Assembly: GCA_902476875.1 (NCBI GenBank)
Contig: CABSFC010000006.1
Span: forward strand, 1-53,513
Direction: 5' to 3'
DNA length: 53,513 nt
Origin: an uncultured Oscillibacter sp.
GTDB lineage: Bacteria; Bacillota; Clostridia; Oscillospirales; Oscillospiraceae
This document shows, piece by piece, positions 9,504-17,772 of the stretch. The notes below the pieces were generated by a model. That model searched no databases and was not told where the DNA came from. It saw nothing but the letters and a program-made list of their open reading frames with translations. Position numbers and translations under genes: made by a program. The stretch's first letter is position 1. The number at the start of each line of letters is the position of its first letter.

Positions 9504-10016
9504 ATGCTGAACGCAAAAGTCAAGGACCTTCTGAACCAGCAGGTCAACAAGGAGTTTTACTCCGCCTACCTGTACCTGGACTTCTCCAACTACTTCGAGA
9601 GCCGGGGCCTGAGCGGCTTCGCCAACTGGTACAAGATCCAGGCTCAGGAGGAGCGGGACCACGCCATGCTGTTCTACCAGTATCTGCACAACAACAATGA
9701 GACCGTGACCCTGGATGCAATTGCCAAGCCGGACCAGGTGCTGGACAGCGACATGGCGGTGCTGAAAGCCGGCCTGGAGCACGAGATCTACGTTACCAGC
9801 CTGATCAACGATATCTACGCCGCCGCCTATGAGGTGAAGGACTTTCGTACCATGCAGTTCCTGGACTGGTTCGTGAAGGAGCAGGGCGAGGAGGAGACCA
9901 ACGCCAACGACCTGATCTCCAAGATGGAGCTGTTCGGCTCCGATCCCAAGAGCCTGTACATGCTCAACAGCGAGCTGGCAACCCGCGCTTACAGCGCGCC
10001 GTCTCTGACGCTGTAA
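9504..10016 (+). CDS. ftnA: Ferritin (bacterial non-heme type)
   Basis: Iron-storage cage protein that oxidises Fe2+ at a di-iron ferroxidase site. The ligands are at the canonical positions: E17, E50, H53 (EERDHA), E94 (EHEIY) and Q127 (KEQGEEE). Length 170 is normal. The ATG at 9504 follows AAAGGAGCG and gives the standard MLNAKVKDLLNQQ start; longer open sequence upstream has no family similarity. A strong terminator follows, so it is probably monocistronic. Confidence 0.95.
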   Translation: MLNAKVKDLLNQQVNKEFYSAYLYLDFSNYFESRGLSGFANWYKIQAQEERDHAMLFYQYLHNNNETVTLDAIAKPDQVLDSDMAVLKAGLEHEIYVTSLINDIYAAAYEVKDFRTMQFLDWFVKEQGEEETNANDLISKMELFGSDPKSLYMLNSELATRAYSAPSLTL

Positions 10017-10032
10017 GCCAAATCACGCATAT

Positions 10033-10065
10033 AAAAAGCGGCCGCTGACGCGACCGCTTTTTTAT
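10033..10065 (+). terminator. Intrinsic terminator after ferritin
   Basis: The stem AAAAGCGGCCGC / GCGACCGCTTTT with a four-base loop has one mismatch and is followed by a T run. The A-rich left arm also lets it serve the convergent minus-strand gene ending at 10087. Confidence 0.85.
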
Positions 10066-10086
10066 TTATTCCGGCGAAGTGGTGGC

Positions 10087-10419
10087 TCAGACACTGATCC
10101 TGGACTCCTCGTTCTTGATCTCCCAATGGATCAGGAAGGTCAGCGCACCCCGCAGCAGGATGATGGCGCCCAGGGTGATGAGCTCCTGAGGCTCCCGGAC
10201 AATGGCGGTGCGGAGGACCTCGCCGCCCAGCTTGAACTCCAGCGCCAGAGCGATGCCCTGAGCCAGAACCAGGCGGACATGTGGGTCCTTGCGAAAACAC
10301 CCGGCAATGCTCCGCACCGCAGCCACCAGCAGCACCGCGACGCCCACACACTCCAAAAACAGCACGCCGAACTGGACGATAAACTGGAAGCCCTCTTCCA
10401 AAAGCTCAAGCAAAGTCAT
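10087..10419 (-). CDS. DUF1622 family membrane protein
   Basis: A 110-residue protein with three hydrophobic segments (about 14-38, 46-62 weaker, 80-98) matching the DUF1622 pattern: an N-terminal helix with F-x-ECVGVAVL, then RKDPHVRLVLAQGIALALEFKLGGEVLRTAI and ELITLGAIILLRGALTFLIHWEIK. The function of the family is unknown. It has its own promoter at 10453-10480 and a GAGGAGGGC ribosome site. It is convergent with ferritin. Confidence 0.85.
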   Translation of the reverse strand: MTLLELLEEGFQFIVQFGVLFLECVGVAVLLVAAVRSIAGCFRKDPHVRLVLAQGIALALEFKLGGEVLRTAIVREPQELITLGAIILLRGALTFLIHWEIKNEESRISV

Positions 10420-10452
10420 AACGCGCCCTCCTCAAACGTTTGCGTTAAGGAT

Positions 10453-10480
10453 ATCTTAGCATATTTTGAAAAAATTACAA
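10453..10480 (-). promoter_or_regulatory. Promoter for the DUF1622 gene
   Basis: Minus strand reads TTGTAA-N16-TAAGAT, 34 bases upstream of the ATG, in a locally AT-rich stretch. Confidence 0.6.
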
Positions 10481-10489
10481 GAAAAATCT

Positions 10490-10537
10490 CAAAAATTATG
10501 CAACCAGGCCGACCGGAGAGACCGGTCGGCCTGGTTG
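10490..10537 (-). terminator. Intrinsic terminator of the thioesterase gene
   Basis: A perfect 16-bp stem (10501-10516 with 10522-10537) and a five-base loop are followed on the minus strand by CATAATTTTTG. It lies 21 bases beyond the thioesterase stop. Confidence 0.85.
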
Positions 10538-10557
10538 CCGTGTGGAAGGGGAGGGGC

Positions 10558-10953
10558 TCAGCCCTCCAGTTTGGCGTTGCACCTGGACAGAAAGCGCTCG
10601 TTGTTGATGATGGCGCGGGTGTGGCTGCCCTGGCTGATGGGGCCCTTTTCGTCCCAGGCCTTTACGCTGAAGTCCACCATCTTGCCGTTCTCGGAGACGG
10701 CGGTGATCTCCGCCTCCGCCCAGACCTTCATGCCGATGGGGGTGGGGGCGTCGTGGCTGATGTCCAGATGGGTGCCCACGCTGCCCTGGCCCTCCTCCAG
10801 AAAGCTCTGGAGCACGGTCATGGCGGCGTTTTCCATCATAGCGGCCAGAAAGGGCGTGCCGAACACAGGCAGGGCGCCGGAGCCGATGGCCGCGGCGGTC
10901 AGCTCCTGCGTGACGGGCTGCTCCAGCCGGCACTTTGTTCCGATCAAAATCAT
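10558..10953 (-). CDS. Hotdog-fold thioesterase, FlK-like
   Basis: A 131-residue single-hotdog acyl-CoA thioesterase of the group that includes fluoroacetyl-CoA thioesterase FlK. The triad Thr-Glu-His seen in FlK can be placed on GTPFLA (Thr), MMENAA (Glu) and ISHDAPTP (His). Such genes are common in gut Clostridia, where the substrate is unlikely to be fluoroacetate; a housekeeping role in hydrolysing a short acyl-CoA is more likely. The ATG at 10953 follows AAAGGAGGAATT; longer open sequence upstream is out of family. Own promoter and terminator. Confidence 0.85.
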   Translation of the reverse strand: MILIGTKCRLEQPVTQELTAAAIGSGALPVFGTPFLAAMMENAAMTVLQSFLEEGQGSVGTHLDISHDAPTPIGMKVWAEAEITAVSENGKMVDFSVKAWDEKGPISQGSHTRAIINNERFLSRCNAKLEG

Positions 10954-10989
10954 GGGAAATTCCTCCTTTGTAAAATGCTTTACAGGTAC

Positions 10990-11017
10990 AGTGTACACGA
11001 AAAATTGGAATTTGCAA
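10990..11017 (-). promoter_or_regulatory. Promoter for the thioesterase gene
   Basis: Minus strand TTGCAA-N16-TACACT; the -35 box lies just beyond the T run of the pot operon terminator. Confidence 0.6.
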
Positions 11018-11048
11018 GAAAAACCGGCGCTAATCTCAGCGCCGGTTT
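11013..11048 (-). terminator. Intrinsic terminator of the pot operon
   Basis: Perfect 11-bp stem AAACCGGCGCT/AGCGCCGGTTT with a six-base loop, followed on the minus strand by TTTTTCTTG; it begins 9 bases after the potCD stop. Confidence 0.88.
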
Positions 11049-11056
11049 CGTGTGAT

Positions 11057-13057
11057 TTAAATGCCAAGCTCCGTCCACAGCGTGTTGTACAGCGCCCGAG
11101 TCTCGGCGGGCAGGACCAGATAGGCCTCGCACCGGTCCAGGACCTCCTGGGGAGCGGCCATGATCTCATAGAGCTCCGGGTCCAGCTCCTCTTCGTAGCA
11201 CTCCTCGTAGTAGGCGGGATACGCCTCCAGCGCCTCCTCATTGGGAGAGGCGTACCAGATATAGTCCATGTTGGCCAGGTTGGCGTCAGTGGAGGCGATG
11301 AAGTTGATCCACGCCTCTGCCTCCTCCTTGTGGGGGGCGTCTTTCAGGACGCACATGGCGTCCATGAACCAGTTGCTGCCCTCCTCGGGGATGACGAAGG
11401 CCAGGTCCTCGTTATTCTCCAGCATACTCAGGTAGTCGCCGGCGTAGTAGGCTCCGATGGCGGCGTTGCCGCCCTCCAGCTTCTGGAAGATCTCATCCAT
11501 GACGAAGGACTGATAGACGCCGTTTTTCTTAGCGTCCGACAACAGCTGGAAAGCCTCCCGCAGCTCGCCCTCGTCGGTGGTGTTCAGGGAGTAGCCCAGA
11601 TACAGCAGGGCGGTGGCCATGGCGTCCCGGGAGTTGCGGAACATCAGGACGTTTCCGGCGTACTGGGTGTCGAACATGGCGCCCCAGCTGGTGATGGGCC
11701 CATCCACCATGGTGGTGTTGTAGATGATGCCCACGGTGCCCCAGGCGTAGGGAACGGTGTACTTGTTCTCCGGGTCGTAGGGCAGGTTTTTGAAGCGGTC
11801 GGAGATCAGCTCGAAGTTGGGGATGTTGTCATAGTCCAGCTCCGCCAGCATGTCCTCCTCGATGAGCTGGGAGATCATGTAGTCGGAGGGGACGATGACG
11901 TCGTAGTCCCCGGCGCCGCTTTTCAGCAGGGAGTAGAGGGCCTCGTTGCTCTCAGCGGTCTGATAGTTGACCACGATGCCGGTCTCCTCCTCGAACTGGG
12001 TGATGAGCTCCTCGTCGATATACTCGCCCCAGCTGCACACGTTGACCACCGGCTGGGAGTTGGTGGCGCTGGTGAGCATCGTCACGCTGATGATAAAAGC
12101 GGCGCCCAGCGCCACGGCGGCGCCACGGCGCAGCCACTGTCCCCGGGGAGAGGAGAAGGTCCGGGATACCCGCTCGGCCACGGGGCCGCGGCGGCGGGCG
12201 GCCTGTCCGCCCTTGCGCTCCAGCCGGGCCTCCCGCACGTTGACGATGACCAGCAGCAGCAGCACCGTCACGAACAGCAGGGTGGAGATGGCGTTGATCT
12301 CCGGCGTGACCCGCTTTTTGGTCATGCCGTAGATGGTCATGGCCAGGGTGGAGGAGGACGAACCGGCGGTGAAGTAGCTGATGATGAAGTCGTCCACGCT
12401 CATGGTGAAGGCCGTCAGGGCGCCGGAGACGATGCCGGGCTTGATCTCCGGCAGAATGACCTTCCAGAAAGCCTGCATCCAGGTGCAGCCCAGGTCCATG
12501 GCGGCGTCCACCAGGTTCTTGTCCATCTGCCGCAGCTTGGGGCCGACGGACAGGATGACATAGGGGATGTTGAACGCCACGTGGGCGATCAGCAGGGTGC
12601 CGAAGCCCAGGGTCAGGCGTGTGGGCAGTTCGATCACGCCCTGCGCGCCGTTGAACCAGCGGGCAAAGTCCCCCCAGAAGCCGAAGAAAGCCACAAAGAA
12701 CAGGCACATGGCAACGCCCGTGACGATGTCGGCGTTCATCATGGGGATGTTGTTGATCGTGGTCAGCACGCCGCGGCTGCGCCGCCGGAGACAGAAAAAC
12801 CCGATGGCGGCGAAAGTGCCCGCGAAGGTGGCGATGGCCGTTGCCAGCAGGGACACCAGCAGCGTGGTGTAGACGCTCTGCATGATGAGCCGGTCGCTGA
12901 AGAGCTTCTTGTACCAGTCCAGCGAGAAGCCGGACCAGACGATGTTGCTGTTTCCCCTGTTGAAGGAGAAGACGATCAGCAGAAAAATGGGGGCGTACAG
13001 AAACAGAAACACCAGGGCCGTGAAGACCCGGTTGAAGACAGACGTTCTCTTTTTCAC
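11057..13057 (-). CDS. potCD: Fused polyamine ABC permease PotC and substrate-binding protein PotD
   Basis: One 666-residue protein. Residues 1-275 are a PotC-type permease with six helices and the EAA motif near 185-212 (AAMDLGCTWMQAFWKVILPE). A basic linker at about 276-310 and an extra hydrophobic helix at about 311-328 lead to a PotD-type spermidine/putrescine-binding protein at 336-666, which starts VVNVCSWGEYIDEELI. With an even-helix permease the C-terminus is cytoplasmic, so the seventh helix is needed to place the binding domain outside; the topology makes sense. No free potD is present in the operon. The start overlaps the potB stop by 4 bases. Confidence 0.93.
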   Translation of the reverse strand: MKKRTSVFNRVFTALVFLFLYAPIFLLIVFSFNRGNSNIVWSGFSLDWYKKLFSDRLIMQSVYTTLLVSLLATAIATFAGTFAAIGFFCLRRRSRGVLTTINNIPMMNADIVTGVAMCLFFVAFFGFWGDFARWFNGAQGVIELPTRLTLGFGTLLIAHVAFNIPYVILSVGPKLRQMDKNLVDAAMDLGCTWMQAFWKVILPEIKPGIVSGALTAFTMSVDDFIISYFTAGSSSSTLAMTIYGMTKKRVTPEINAISTLLFVTVLLLLVIVNVREARLERKGGQAARRRGPVAERVSRTFSSPRGQWLRRGAAVALGAAFIISVTMLTSATNSQPVVNVCSWGEYIDEELITQFEEETGIVVNYQTAESNEALYSLLKSGAGDYDVIVPSDYMISQLIEEDMLAELDYDNIPNFELISDRFKNLPYDPENKYTVPYAWGTVGIIYNTTMVDGPITSWGAMFDTQYAGNVLMFRNSRDAMATALLYLGYSLNTTDEGELREAFQLLSDAKKNGVYQSFVMDEIFQKLEGGNAAIGAYYAGDYLSMLENNEDLAFVIPEEGSNWFMDAMCVLKDAPHKEEAEAWINFIASTDANLANMDYIWYASPNEEALEAYPAYYEECYEEELDPELYEIMAAPQEVLDRCEAYLVLPAETRALYNTLWTELGI

Positions 13058-13908
13058 AGCATCACCGCCTGTTCCTCGCCCTCACCGAAGCGGTTCATGA
13101 CCACCATGCACACCACGACGATGACCATCATCACAAGCGAGATGGCCGCGCCCAGCTGGGGGTTGTAAGCGCCGCCCAGGAACTGCTGCTCGATGAGGTC
13201 GCCCAGCAGAAGGTCGGTGCCGCCGCCCAGCATCTTGCTGATGGCGAAGGTGGAGACGGAGGGGACGAATACCATGGTGATGCCGGAGAGGATGCCCGGG
13301 AAGGACAGGGGCAAAATCACCCGGCGGAACACGTTGAAGGAGTTGGCTCCCAGGTCCCGGGCCGCCTCGATGAGAGAGCGGTCCAGCTTGATGATGACGG
13401 AGTAGATGGGCAGGATCATGAAGGGCAGGTAGTTGTAGACCATGCCCAGCACCACGGCGCCCTGGGTGTTCAGCATGTGGAAGAACTGGATGTCCGTGCC
13501 GAAGACGCTGTTATAGAGGTCGATCAGGCCGATGCTCTGGAACAGGCGGTTCAAAAGGCCGTTGTTCTCCAGAATGGACATCCAGGAGTAAGTCCGCAGC
13601 AGGAAGTTGATCCACATGGGCAGCATGATGAGCACCATGGCGATCCGCTGGAAGCCGGGACCCTCCTTGCTCATCATGTAGCTGACGGGATAGCCGATCA
13701 GAAGACAGATGACGGTGGCGATGAGGGCCAGCTTGAAAGAGCGGCCGAACACCACCGCGTAGGTGCCCATATTGGAAAAGTTATCCAAGGTGAAACCGCC
13801 CTCGGCGGAGGAGAAAGCGTAGACCACCACCATGATGATGGGGGCCACCACGAACAGGGCCATCCACACCACATAGGGAATGGCGAGGCGAGAGAGCTTA
13901 TTCTTCAT
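13054..13908 (-). CDS. potB: Polyamine ABC transporter permease PotB
   Basis: Inner-membrane channel subunit of a spermidine/putrescine importer, 284 residues with six helices and the EAA loop AARDLGANSFNVFRRVILPL that docks to the ATPase. The ATG at 13908 (MKNKLSRLAIPY) overlaps the end of potA by 11 bases; a further ATG at 13959 would add 17 residues without family character. Pairs with the permease half of potCD as a heterodimer. Confidence 0.93.
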   Translation of the reverse strand: MKNKLSRLAIPYVVWMALFVVAPIIMVVVYAFSSAEGGFTLDNFSNMGTYAVVFGRSFKLALIATVICLLIGYPVSYMMSKEGPGFQRIAMVLIMLPMWINFLLRTYSWMSILENNGLLNRLFQSIGLIDLYNSVFGTDIQFFHMLNTQGAVVLGMVYNYLPFMILPIYSVIIKLDRSLIEAARDLGANSFNVFRRVILPLSFPGILSGITMVFVPSVSTFAISKMLGGGTDLLLGDLIEQQFLGGAYNPQLGAAISLVMMVIVVVCMVVMNRFGEGEEQAVML

Positions 13909-15082
13909 CCCCGCTCTCCTCCTCGTCCAGCGCGAGGCTGGCGTCGTCCAGTTCGTCATACTCCTCGGAGAAGGAGGAGTAGTCGCCGAACATACCGGAG
14001 TATTGGCTCTTCTTCATGACATGGATGCCGTCTGGGTCGATCTTGATGCCGATGCGGGCGCCGACAGGGGAGTGGTCCGTGGTCTGGATCAGCCACTTGA
14101 AGCCCCGGAAGTCCACGATGATGTCGTACTGCATACCCTTGAAGGTGACGCCCGTGACAGTGCCGGTCAGCTGGCCCTGCTCCACGGGGACGATGTCGAT
14201 GTCCTCGGGCCGGATGACCACGTCCACAGGCTCGTTCTCGGCGAAGCCGCCGTCCAGGCAGGGGAACTGCTTGCCGTACATCTGGACCAGCCTGTCGTGG
14301 ACCATGACGCCGTCGATGATGTTGGACTCGCCGATGAAGTCCGCCACAAAGGCGTTTTTCGGCTCGTTGTAGATATCCTCAGGGGTGCCGATCTGCTGGA
14401 TGGAGCCCTTGTCCATGACCACGATGGTGTCGGACATGGTCAGGGCCTCCTCCTGATCGTGAGTGACATAGATAAAAGTGATGCCCACCTGCTGCTGGAT
14501 GCGCTTCAGCTCGATCTGCATATCCTTGCGGAGCTTCAGATCCAGGGCGCCCAGGGGCTCGTCCAGGAGCAGGACCTTGGGCTTGTTCACCAGGGCCCGG
14601 GCGATGGCCACCCGCTGCTGCTGGCCGCCGGAGAGGGCGTCGGGCTTGCGGTTTTCAAAGCCTTTCAGGTTGATGACCTCCAGCATCTCCATGACCCGCT
14701 CCCGGATCTCCTCCTCGGAGATCTTTACCTTTTTCTTTCCGGTGGGATCGCCGGGATCGGGGCGACGCTGCATCCGCAGGCCGAAAGCGATGTTCTCAAA
14801 CACGTTCAGGTGGGGGAACAGCGCGTACTTCTGGAAGACGGTGTTGATCTGCCGCTGATAGGGCGGAACGTCATTAATCCTCACACCGTCAAAGAGGACG
14901 TCTCCCGACGTTGGTGTCGTGAAGCCGCCAATAATCCGCAGCGTGGTGGTTTTGCCGCACCCGCTGGGCCCTAACAGTGTGAGGAATTCCTTGTCATTGA
15001 TGTAGAGATTAATGTTGTTCAATACAGGTTCGTTGTCGTACGCCATGCACAGGTCGCGCAGGCGAATCAACTCTTTGGACAT
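13898..15082 (-). CDS. potA: Spermidine/putrescine ABC transporter ATP-binding protein
   Basis: ATPase that drives polyamine uptake. Walker A GPSGCGKT at residues 38-45, signature LSGGQQQR, Walker B VLLLDEP, then the switch His in YVTHDQEEA; the C-terminal third is the TOBE regulatory domain typical of PotA/MalK. The very acidic tail (EEYDELDDASLALDEEESGDEE, in two parts around residues 373-394) is longer than usual. First gene of the potA-potB-potCD operon, under a near-consensus promoter at 15180-15208. Confidence 0.95.
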   Translation of the reverse strand: MSKELIRLRDLCMAYDNEPVLNNINLYINDKEFLTLLGPSGCGKTTTLRIIGGFTTPTSGDVLFDGVRINDVPPYQRQINTVFQKYALFPHLNVFENIAFGLRMQRRPDPGDPTGKKKVKISEEEIRERVMEMLEVINLKGFENRKPDALSGGQQQRVAIARALVNKPKVLLLDEPLGALDLKLRKDMQIELKRIQQQVGITFIYVTHDQEEALTMSDTIVVMDKGSIQQIGTPEDIYNEPKNAFVADFIGESNIIDGVMVHDRLVQMYGKQFPCLDGGFAENEPVDVVIRPEDIDIVPVEQGQLTGTVTGVTFKGMQYDIIVDFRGFKWLIQTTDHSPVGARIGIKIDPDGIHVMKKSQYSGMFGDYSSFSEEYDELDDASLALDEEESGDEE

Positions 15083-15179
15083 GTATCCTCCCCCATTTCA
15101 ATCATAATATTGTTTGAACAAATAGCGCCTCTTTTCTCTGTTGAGGGGGAACCTTTCTCGTCGAAATTCAGCAATTTGA

Positions 15180-15208
15180 ACTATATCGGAAGTACCCCCA
15201 AATGTCAA
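15180..15208 (-). promoter_or_regulatory. Promoter of the pot operon
   Basis: Minus strand TTGACA-N17-TATAGT, five of six matches to the -10 consensus and a perfect -35. The transcript would have a leader of roughly 90 bases before potA; no known riboswitch was recognised there. Confidence 0.85.
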
Positions 15209-15234
15209 GGGTATGACCACATTTTATCCAGATT

Positions 15235-16197
15235 TTATTTTTGGGGAAAATATTTGTCCCGGAAGGGGATGTCCGCCACGGTGAACGCCCTGCCCCGCAG
15301 GTAGTTCAGCAGCCCCGCGTCGGTGGGGAGGTCGAAGTGCAGCTTGTAGGAGTACAGGGCCTGGCGGGTCTCGTGATACCGCTTGTTGACCGCGCCGTTT
15401 CCGTACTTGCCGTCCCCCAGCAGGGGGCAGCCGATCTCCGCCATGGAGACGCGGATCTGGTGGGTCCGGCCGGTCAGCAGCCGGCACTCCACCAGGGACA
15501 ATTCTCCCCGGGTCTCCAGGGTCTTATAAAGGGTGACGGCGGTCTTGCCGCCGGGGACGGGCCTGTAATAGAAAGAGACCAGCTTTTTCGCCTCGTCCTT
15601 CAGCAAAAAGCCCTCGATCCTGCCCTCCGCGGGCCGGGGGCGGCCCACAGCGACGCAGAGATAGGACTTCTCCAGCTCGTGGTCCCTGATCTTCTCATTG
15701 ATGATCCGCAGCGTCTCGGCGTTTTTGGCGGCGATGACGATGCCGCCGGTGTTCCGGTCGATGCGGTTGCACAGGGCCGGGGCGAAAGCGTTCTCCCACC
15801 TGGGGTTCCACTCCTTCTTCTGGTACAGATACGCCTGGATATGGTTGATGAGGGTGTTGACCTTCTCCGTCTCGTCGGCGTGGACCACCAGGCCGGGGCG
15901 CTTGTCCACCAGCAGCAGGTTCTCGTCCTCGTAGACGATGTTCAGCTGGGGTCTGAACACGGTCAGGAAGAGATTTTCCTCGTTGGGCTTGTCAAAGAAC
16001 TCGTCGTTGATATATAATTGTAAAACGTCCCCGGCGTTCAGGCGGTCGTCCCGCCTGGCGCCCTTGCCGTTGACCTTGATGCGCTTGATGCGGATGTACT
16101 TTTGCAGCAGGGCAGGGGGGAGCAGGGGCAGATTTTTGGACACAAAGCGGTCCAGCCGCTGTCCGGCGTCGTTTTTCCCAATGGTGAATTCCCGCAT
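15235..16197 (-). CDS. RluA-family 23S rRNA pseudouridine synthase
   Basis: Isomerises specific uridines in rRNA to pseudouridine. An S4 RNA-binding domain occupies residues 1-65 (GQRLDRFVSKNL, then IKVNGKGA) and the catalytic domain follows, with the nucleophile Asp147 in NRIDRNTGG and the later motifs KSYLCVAVGRP and LLTGRTHQIRVSMA. Length 320 is typical of RluC/RluD. The usual H-R-L-D is N-R-I-D here, as in some Clostridia paralogues. Which rRNA site is modified cannot be told. Confidence 0.9.
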   Translation of the reverse strand: MREFTIGKNDAGQRLDRFVSKNLPLLPPALLQKYIRIKRIKVNGKGARRDDRLNAGDVLQLYINDEFFDKPNEENLFLTVFRPQLNIVYEDENLLLVDKRPGLVVHADETEKVNTLINHIQAYLYQKKEWNPRWENAFAPALCNRIDRNTGGIVIAAKNAETLRIINEKIRDHELEKSYLCVAVGRPRPAEGRIEGFLLKDEAKKLVSFYYRPVPGGKTAVTLYKTLETRGELSLVECRLLTGRTHQIRVSMAEIGCPLLGDGKYGNGAVNKRYHETRQALYSYKLHFDLPTDAGLLNYLRGRAFTVADIPFRDKYFPQK

Positions 16198-16232
16198 GGC
16201 GGACCTCCTGTGGCAAAATTCGAATCGACATT

Positions 16233-16260
16233 ATCATACCCGTTTGCCGGGCGGTTGTAA
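16233..16260 (-). promoter_or_regulatory. Candidate promoter of the rluA-type gene
   Basis: Minus strand TTACAA-N16-TATGAT, 36 bases before the start codon, which has an AGGAGG ribosome site. Confidence 0.45.
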
Positions 16261-16295
16261 AGTCCGGCGAAAATTTTTCAAATTGGTTGGTGCAT

Positions 16296-16658
16296 ATGAT
16301 GGACAAAAACAAGACTCCCAAGAGACGCTTCAGCTATGTCTGGCCCCTGGCGGGGCTGTATCTGCTGTATTTGGCCTACCAGCTCGTCCGGAACGCGCTG
16401 GACGGCACCACCGCCTATCCCGTCATGGCCGTGGCGGGCGCTGTGGTTTTCATCGCCATCGGCGGTTTTCTGCTCTACCGGGAGTGGAAGACCTACCAGT
16501 ACGATCTGGCCCACAAGGACGATCCCTCCACCTGGAGCGACGACCCGACGGTCTGGGCCGACGCGGCGGCGGAGGCGTCCGGGGAGGACGGCGGACTGCC
16601 GGAGGACTTTGCGGACGTGCCGGAGGACGGCGAGAACGGCGGGGAGGACGAGACATGA
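16296..16658 (+). CDS. Two-helix membrane protein with acidic tail, unknown
   Basis: A 120-residue protein: basic start (MMDKNKTPKRR), two hydrophobic helices at about residues 15-30 and 39-60, then a hydrophilic tail very rich in Asp, Glu and Trp-Asp pairs (DDPSTWSDDPTVWAD). The pattern suggests a small inner-membrane protein with a cytoplasmic acidic domain. No family is recognised. Its stop overlaps the next start in ATGA, so the two are translationally coupled. Start chosen at the ATG at 16296; a TTG at 16287 is also in frame. Confidence 0.75.
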   Translation: MMDKNKTPKRRFSYVWPLAGLYLLYLAYQLVRNALDGTTAYPVMAVAGAVVFIAIGGFLLYREWKTYQYDLAHKDDPSTWSDDPTVWADAAAEASGEDGGLPEDFADVPEDGENGGEDET

Positions 16659-17125
16659 ACGAAGAGCTGCTTGCCGCCGTCCAGAACGGGCAGGACTGGC
16701 TGGAGCAATTCACCCGCCACGACTACGCCGGCGCCTTTCAGGCGTACACAAGGCGCTTCGCCCCCGCCTATGCGGCGGCGGTCCGGGCGGCCGGGGGAGA
16801 AGATGAAGCGGCCCTTTCGACCTTGGCGGAGGGGCTGCTGGACGGGCTGGAGGCGGGCTGGAAGCGCCAGCGCGTCTGGAACCGCACCACCGCCAGAATC
16901 AACGACAAGCAGATGCTGGTGGAGTATCTGTCCCCCATGCTGCTGGGGCTGGAGGAGCCGGGCTGTCCCCGTCTGGCGGAGCTGCTGCGGGACCGCTGGG
17001 CCGCCCGCTGGCCAAAGGACGCCTATCAGGCCGCGTCTTACGCCAAGCTGATGGGCGGCTTCCGCTATACGCTCCTGGGTTTTGAGATGCCCAAGAGCTT
17101 CACGGACCCGGACAAGGAGCCGTAA
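16655..17125 (+). CDS. Conserved hypothetical helical protein
   Basis: 156 residues, predicted soluble and mostly helical, with a central conserved-looking block RVWNRTTARINDKQMLVEYLSPML and a C-terminal WPKDAYQAASYAKLMGGFR. I do not recognise the family. It begins in a 4-base overlap with the membrane protein before it, which implies a shared role. A new promoter follows at 17162, so this pair is a separate unit from yceD-rpmF. Confidence 0.75.
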   Translation: MNEELLAAVQNGQDWLEQFTRHDYAGAFQAYTRRFAPAYAAAVRAAGGEDEAALSTLAEGLLDGLEAGWKRQRVWNRTTARINDKQMLVEYLSPMLLGLEEPGCPRLAELLRDRWAARWPKDAYQAASYAKLMGGFRYTLLGFEMPKSFTDPDKEP

Positions 17126-17161
17126 AAACAAGAAAAAGTGCGTGGAATCTGAAAAAATTGT

Positions 17162-17190
17162 TTGACAACAGGAAAGCCATCCCTTATAAT
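17162..17190 (+). promoter_or_regulatory. Consensus vegetative promoter of yceD-rpmF
   Basis: TTGACA-N17-TATAAT, a perfect match to the sigma-A consensus in both boxes and spacing, 27 bases before the yceD start. Strong expression is expected, as fits a ribosomal protein operon. Confidence 0.95.
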
Positions 17191-17217
17191 ACTAATCGTG
17201 TCATTGCGAGGTAGCTT

Positions 17218-17715
17218 ATGCTTTTTGACGTAAAACCCATCCTGCACACCCCCGGCGGGCAGCTGGAATTCCAGTTCACGCTGGACCTCTCCGACGTGGA
17301 ATTCTCCGGCAGGTATCCCATCAGCCGCCCGGTGGCGGTCAGCGGCTCGGTCCGCAACACCGCCGGTATCCTGGACTTGGAGCTGACGACCCGGACCACG
17401 CTGGACGCGGTGTGTGACCGCTGCGGCAAGGCGTTTTCCCAGGAGAAGGAGATATCCTACGGCTGTATGCTGGCGGAGGAAGTCCAGAACGAGGACAACG
17501 ACGAGATCGTGCTGCTGGAGGACGGCTGCGTGGATGTGGGCGACCTGGCCCGCACCGCGTTCATTCTCGGAATGGACACCAAGACATTGTGTTCGGAAGA
17601 TTGCAAGGGACTGTGCCCCCGCTGCGGCGCCGATCTGAACCTCGGCCCCTGCTCCTGCAAAAAGGAGACGGACCCGCGGCTGGCGGTCCTGGCCAAGCTT
17701 TTGGAGAACAAATAA
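17218..17715 (+). CDS. yceD: YceD/DUF177 family protein
   Basis: A 165-residue member of the family that almost always precedes rpmF; it is implicated in rRNA/ribosome metabolism, with plant homologues needed for 23S rRNA accumulation. Visible: an N-terminal beta-rich region, CDRCGK in the middle, and a C-terminal CSEDCKGLCPRCGADLN with CSCKK, a probable zinc site. Directly upstream of rpmF (57 bases), one transcript. Confidence 0.9.
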   Translation: MLFDVKPILHTPGGQLEFQFTLDLSDVEFSGRYPISRPVAVSGSVRNTAGILDLELTTRTTLDAVCDRCGKAFSQEKEISYGCMLAEEVQNEDNDEIVLLEDGCVDVGDLARTAFILGMDTKTLCSEDCKGLCPRCGADLNLGPCSCKKETDPRLAVLAKLLENK

Positions 17716-17772
17716 GTAATTTATAAGGACGGGCCACACTCCCGGGCCTTTGTAGATCAAGGAGGTGTCACA

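Noticed and set aside
6071..9550. Very long open frame (over 1100 codons) on the minus strand opposite polC
   Set aside because: It mirrors the GC-rich third positions of polC, has low-complexity His/Gly/Val-rich sequence and no family motif; polC is certain.
10466..13168. 900-codon plus-strand frame opposite the pot operon
   Set aside because: No motif, low-complexity composition, and it crosses the thioesterase gene, two terminators and potCD.
15083..15179. Riboswitch in the potA leader
   Set aside because: No recognisable aptamer or terminator/antiterminator pair.
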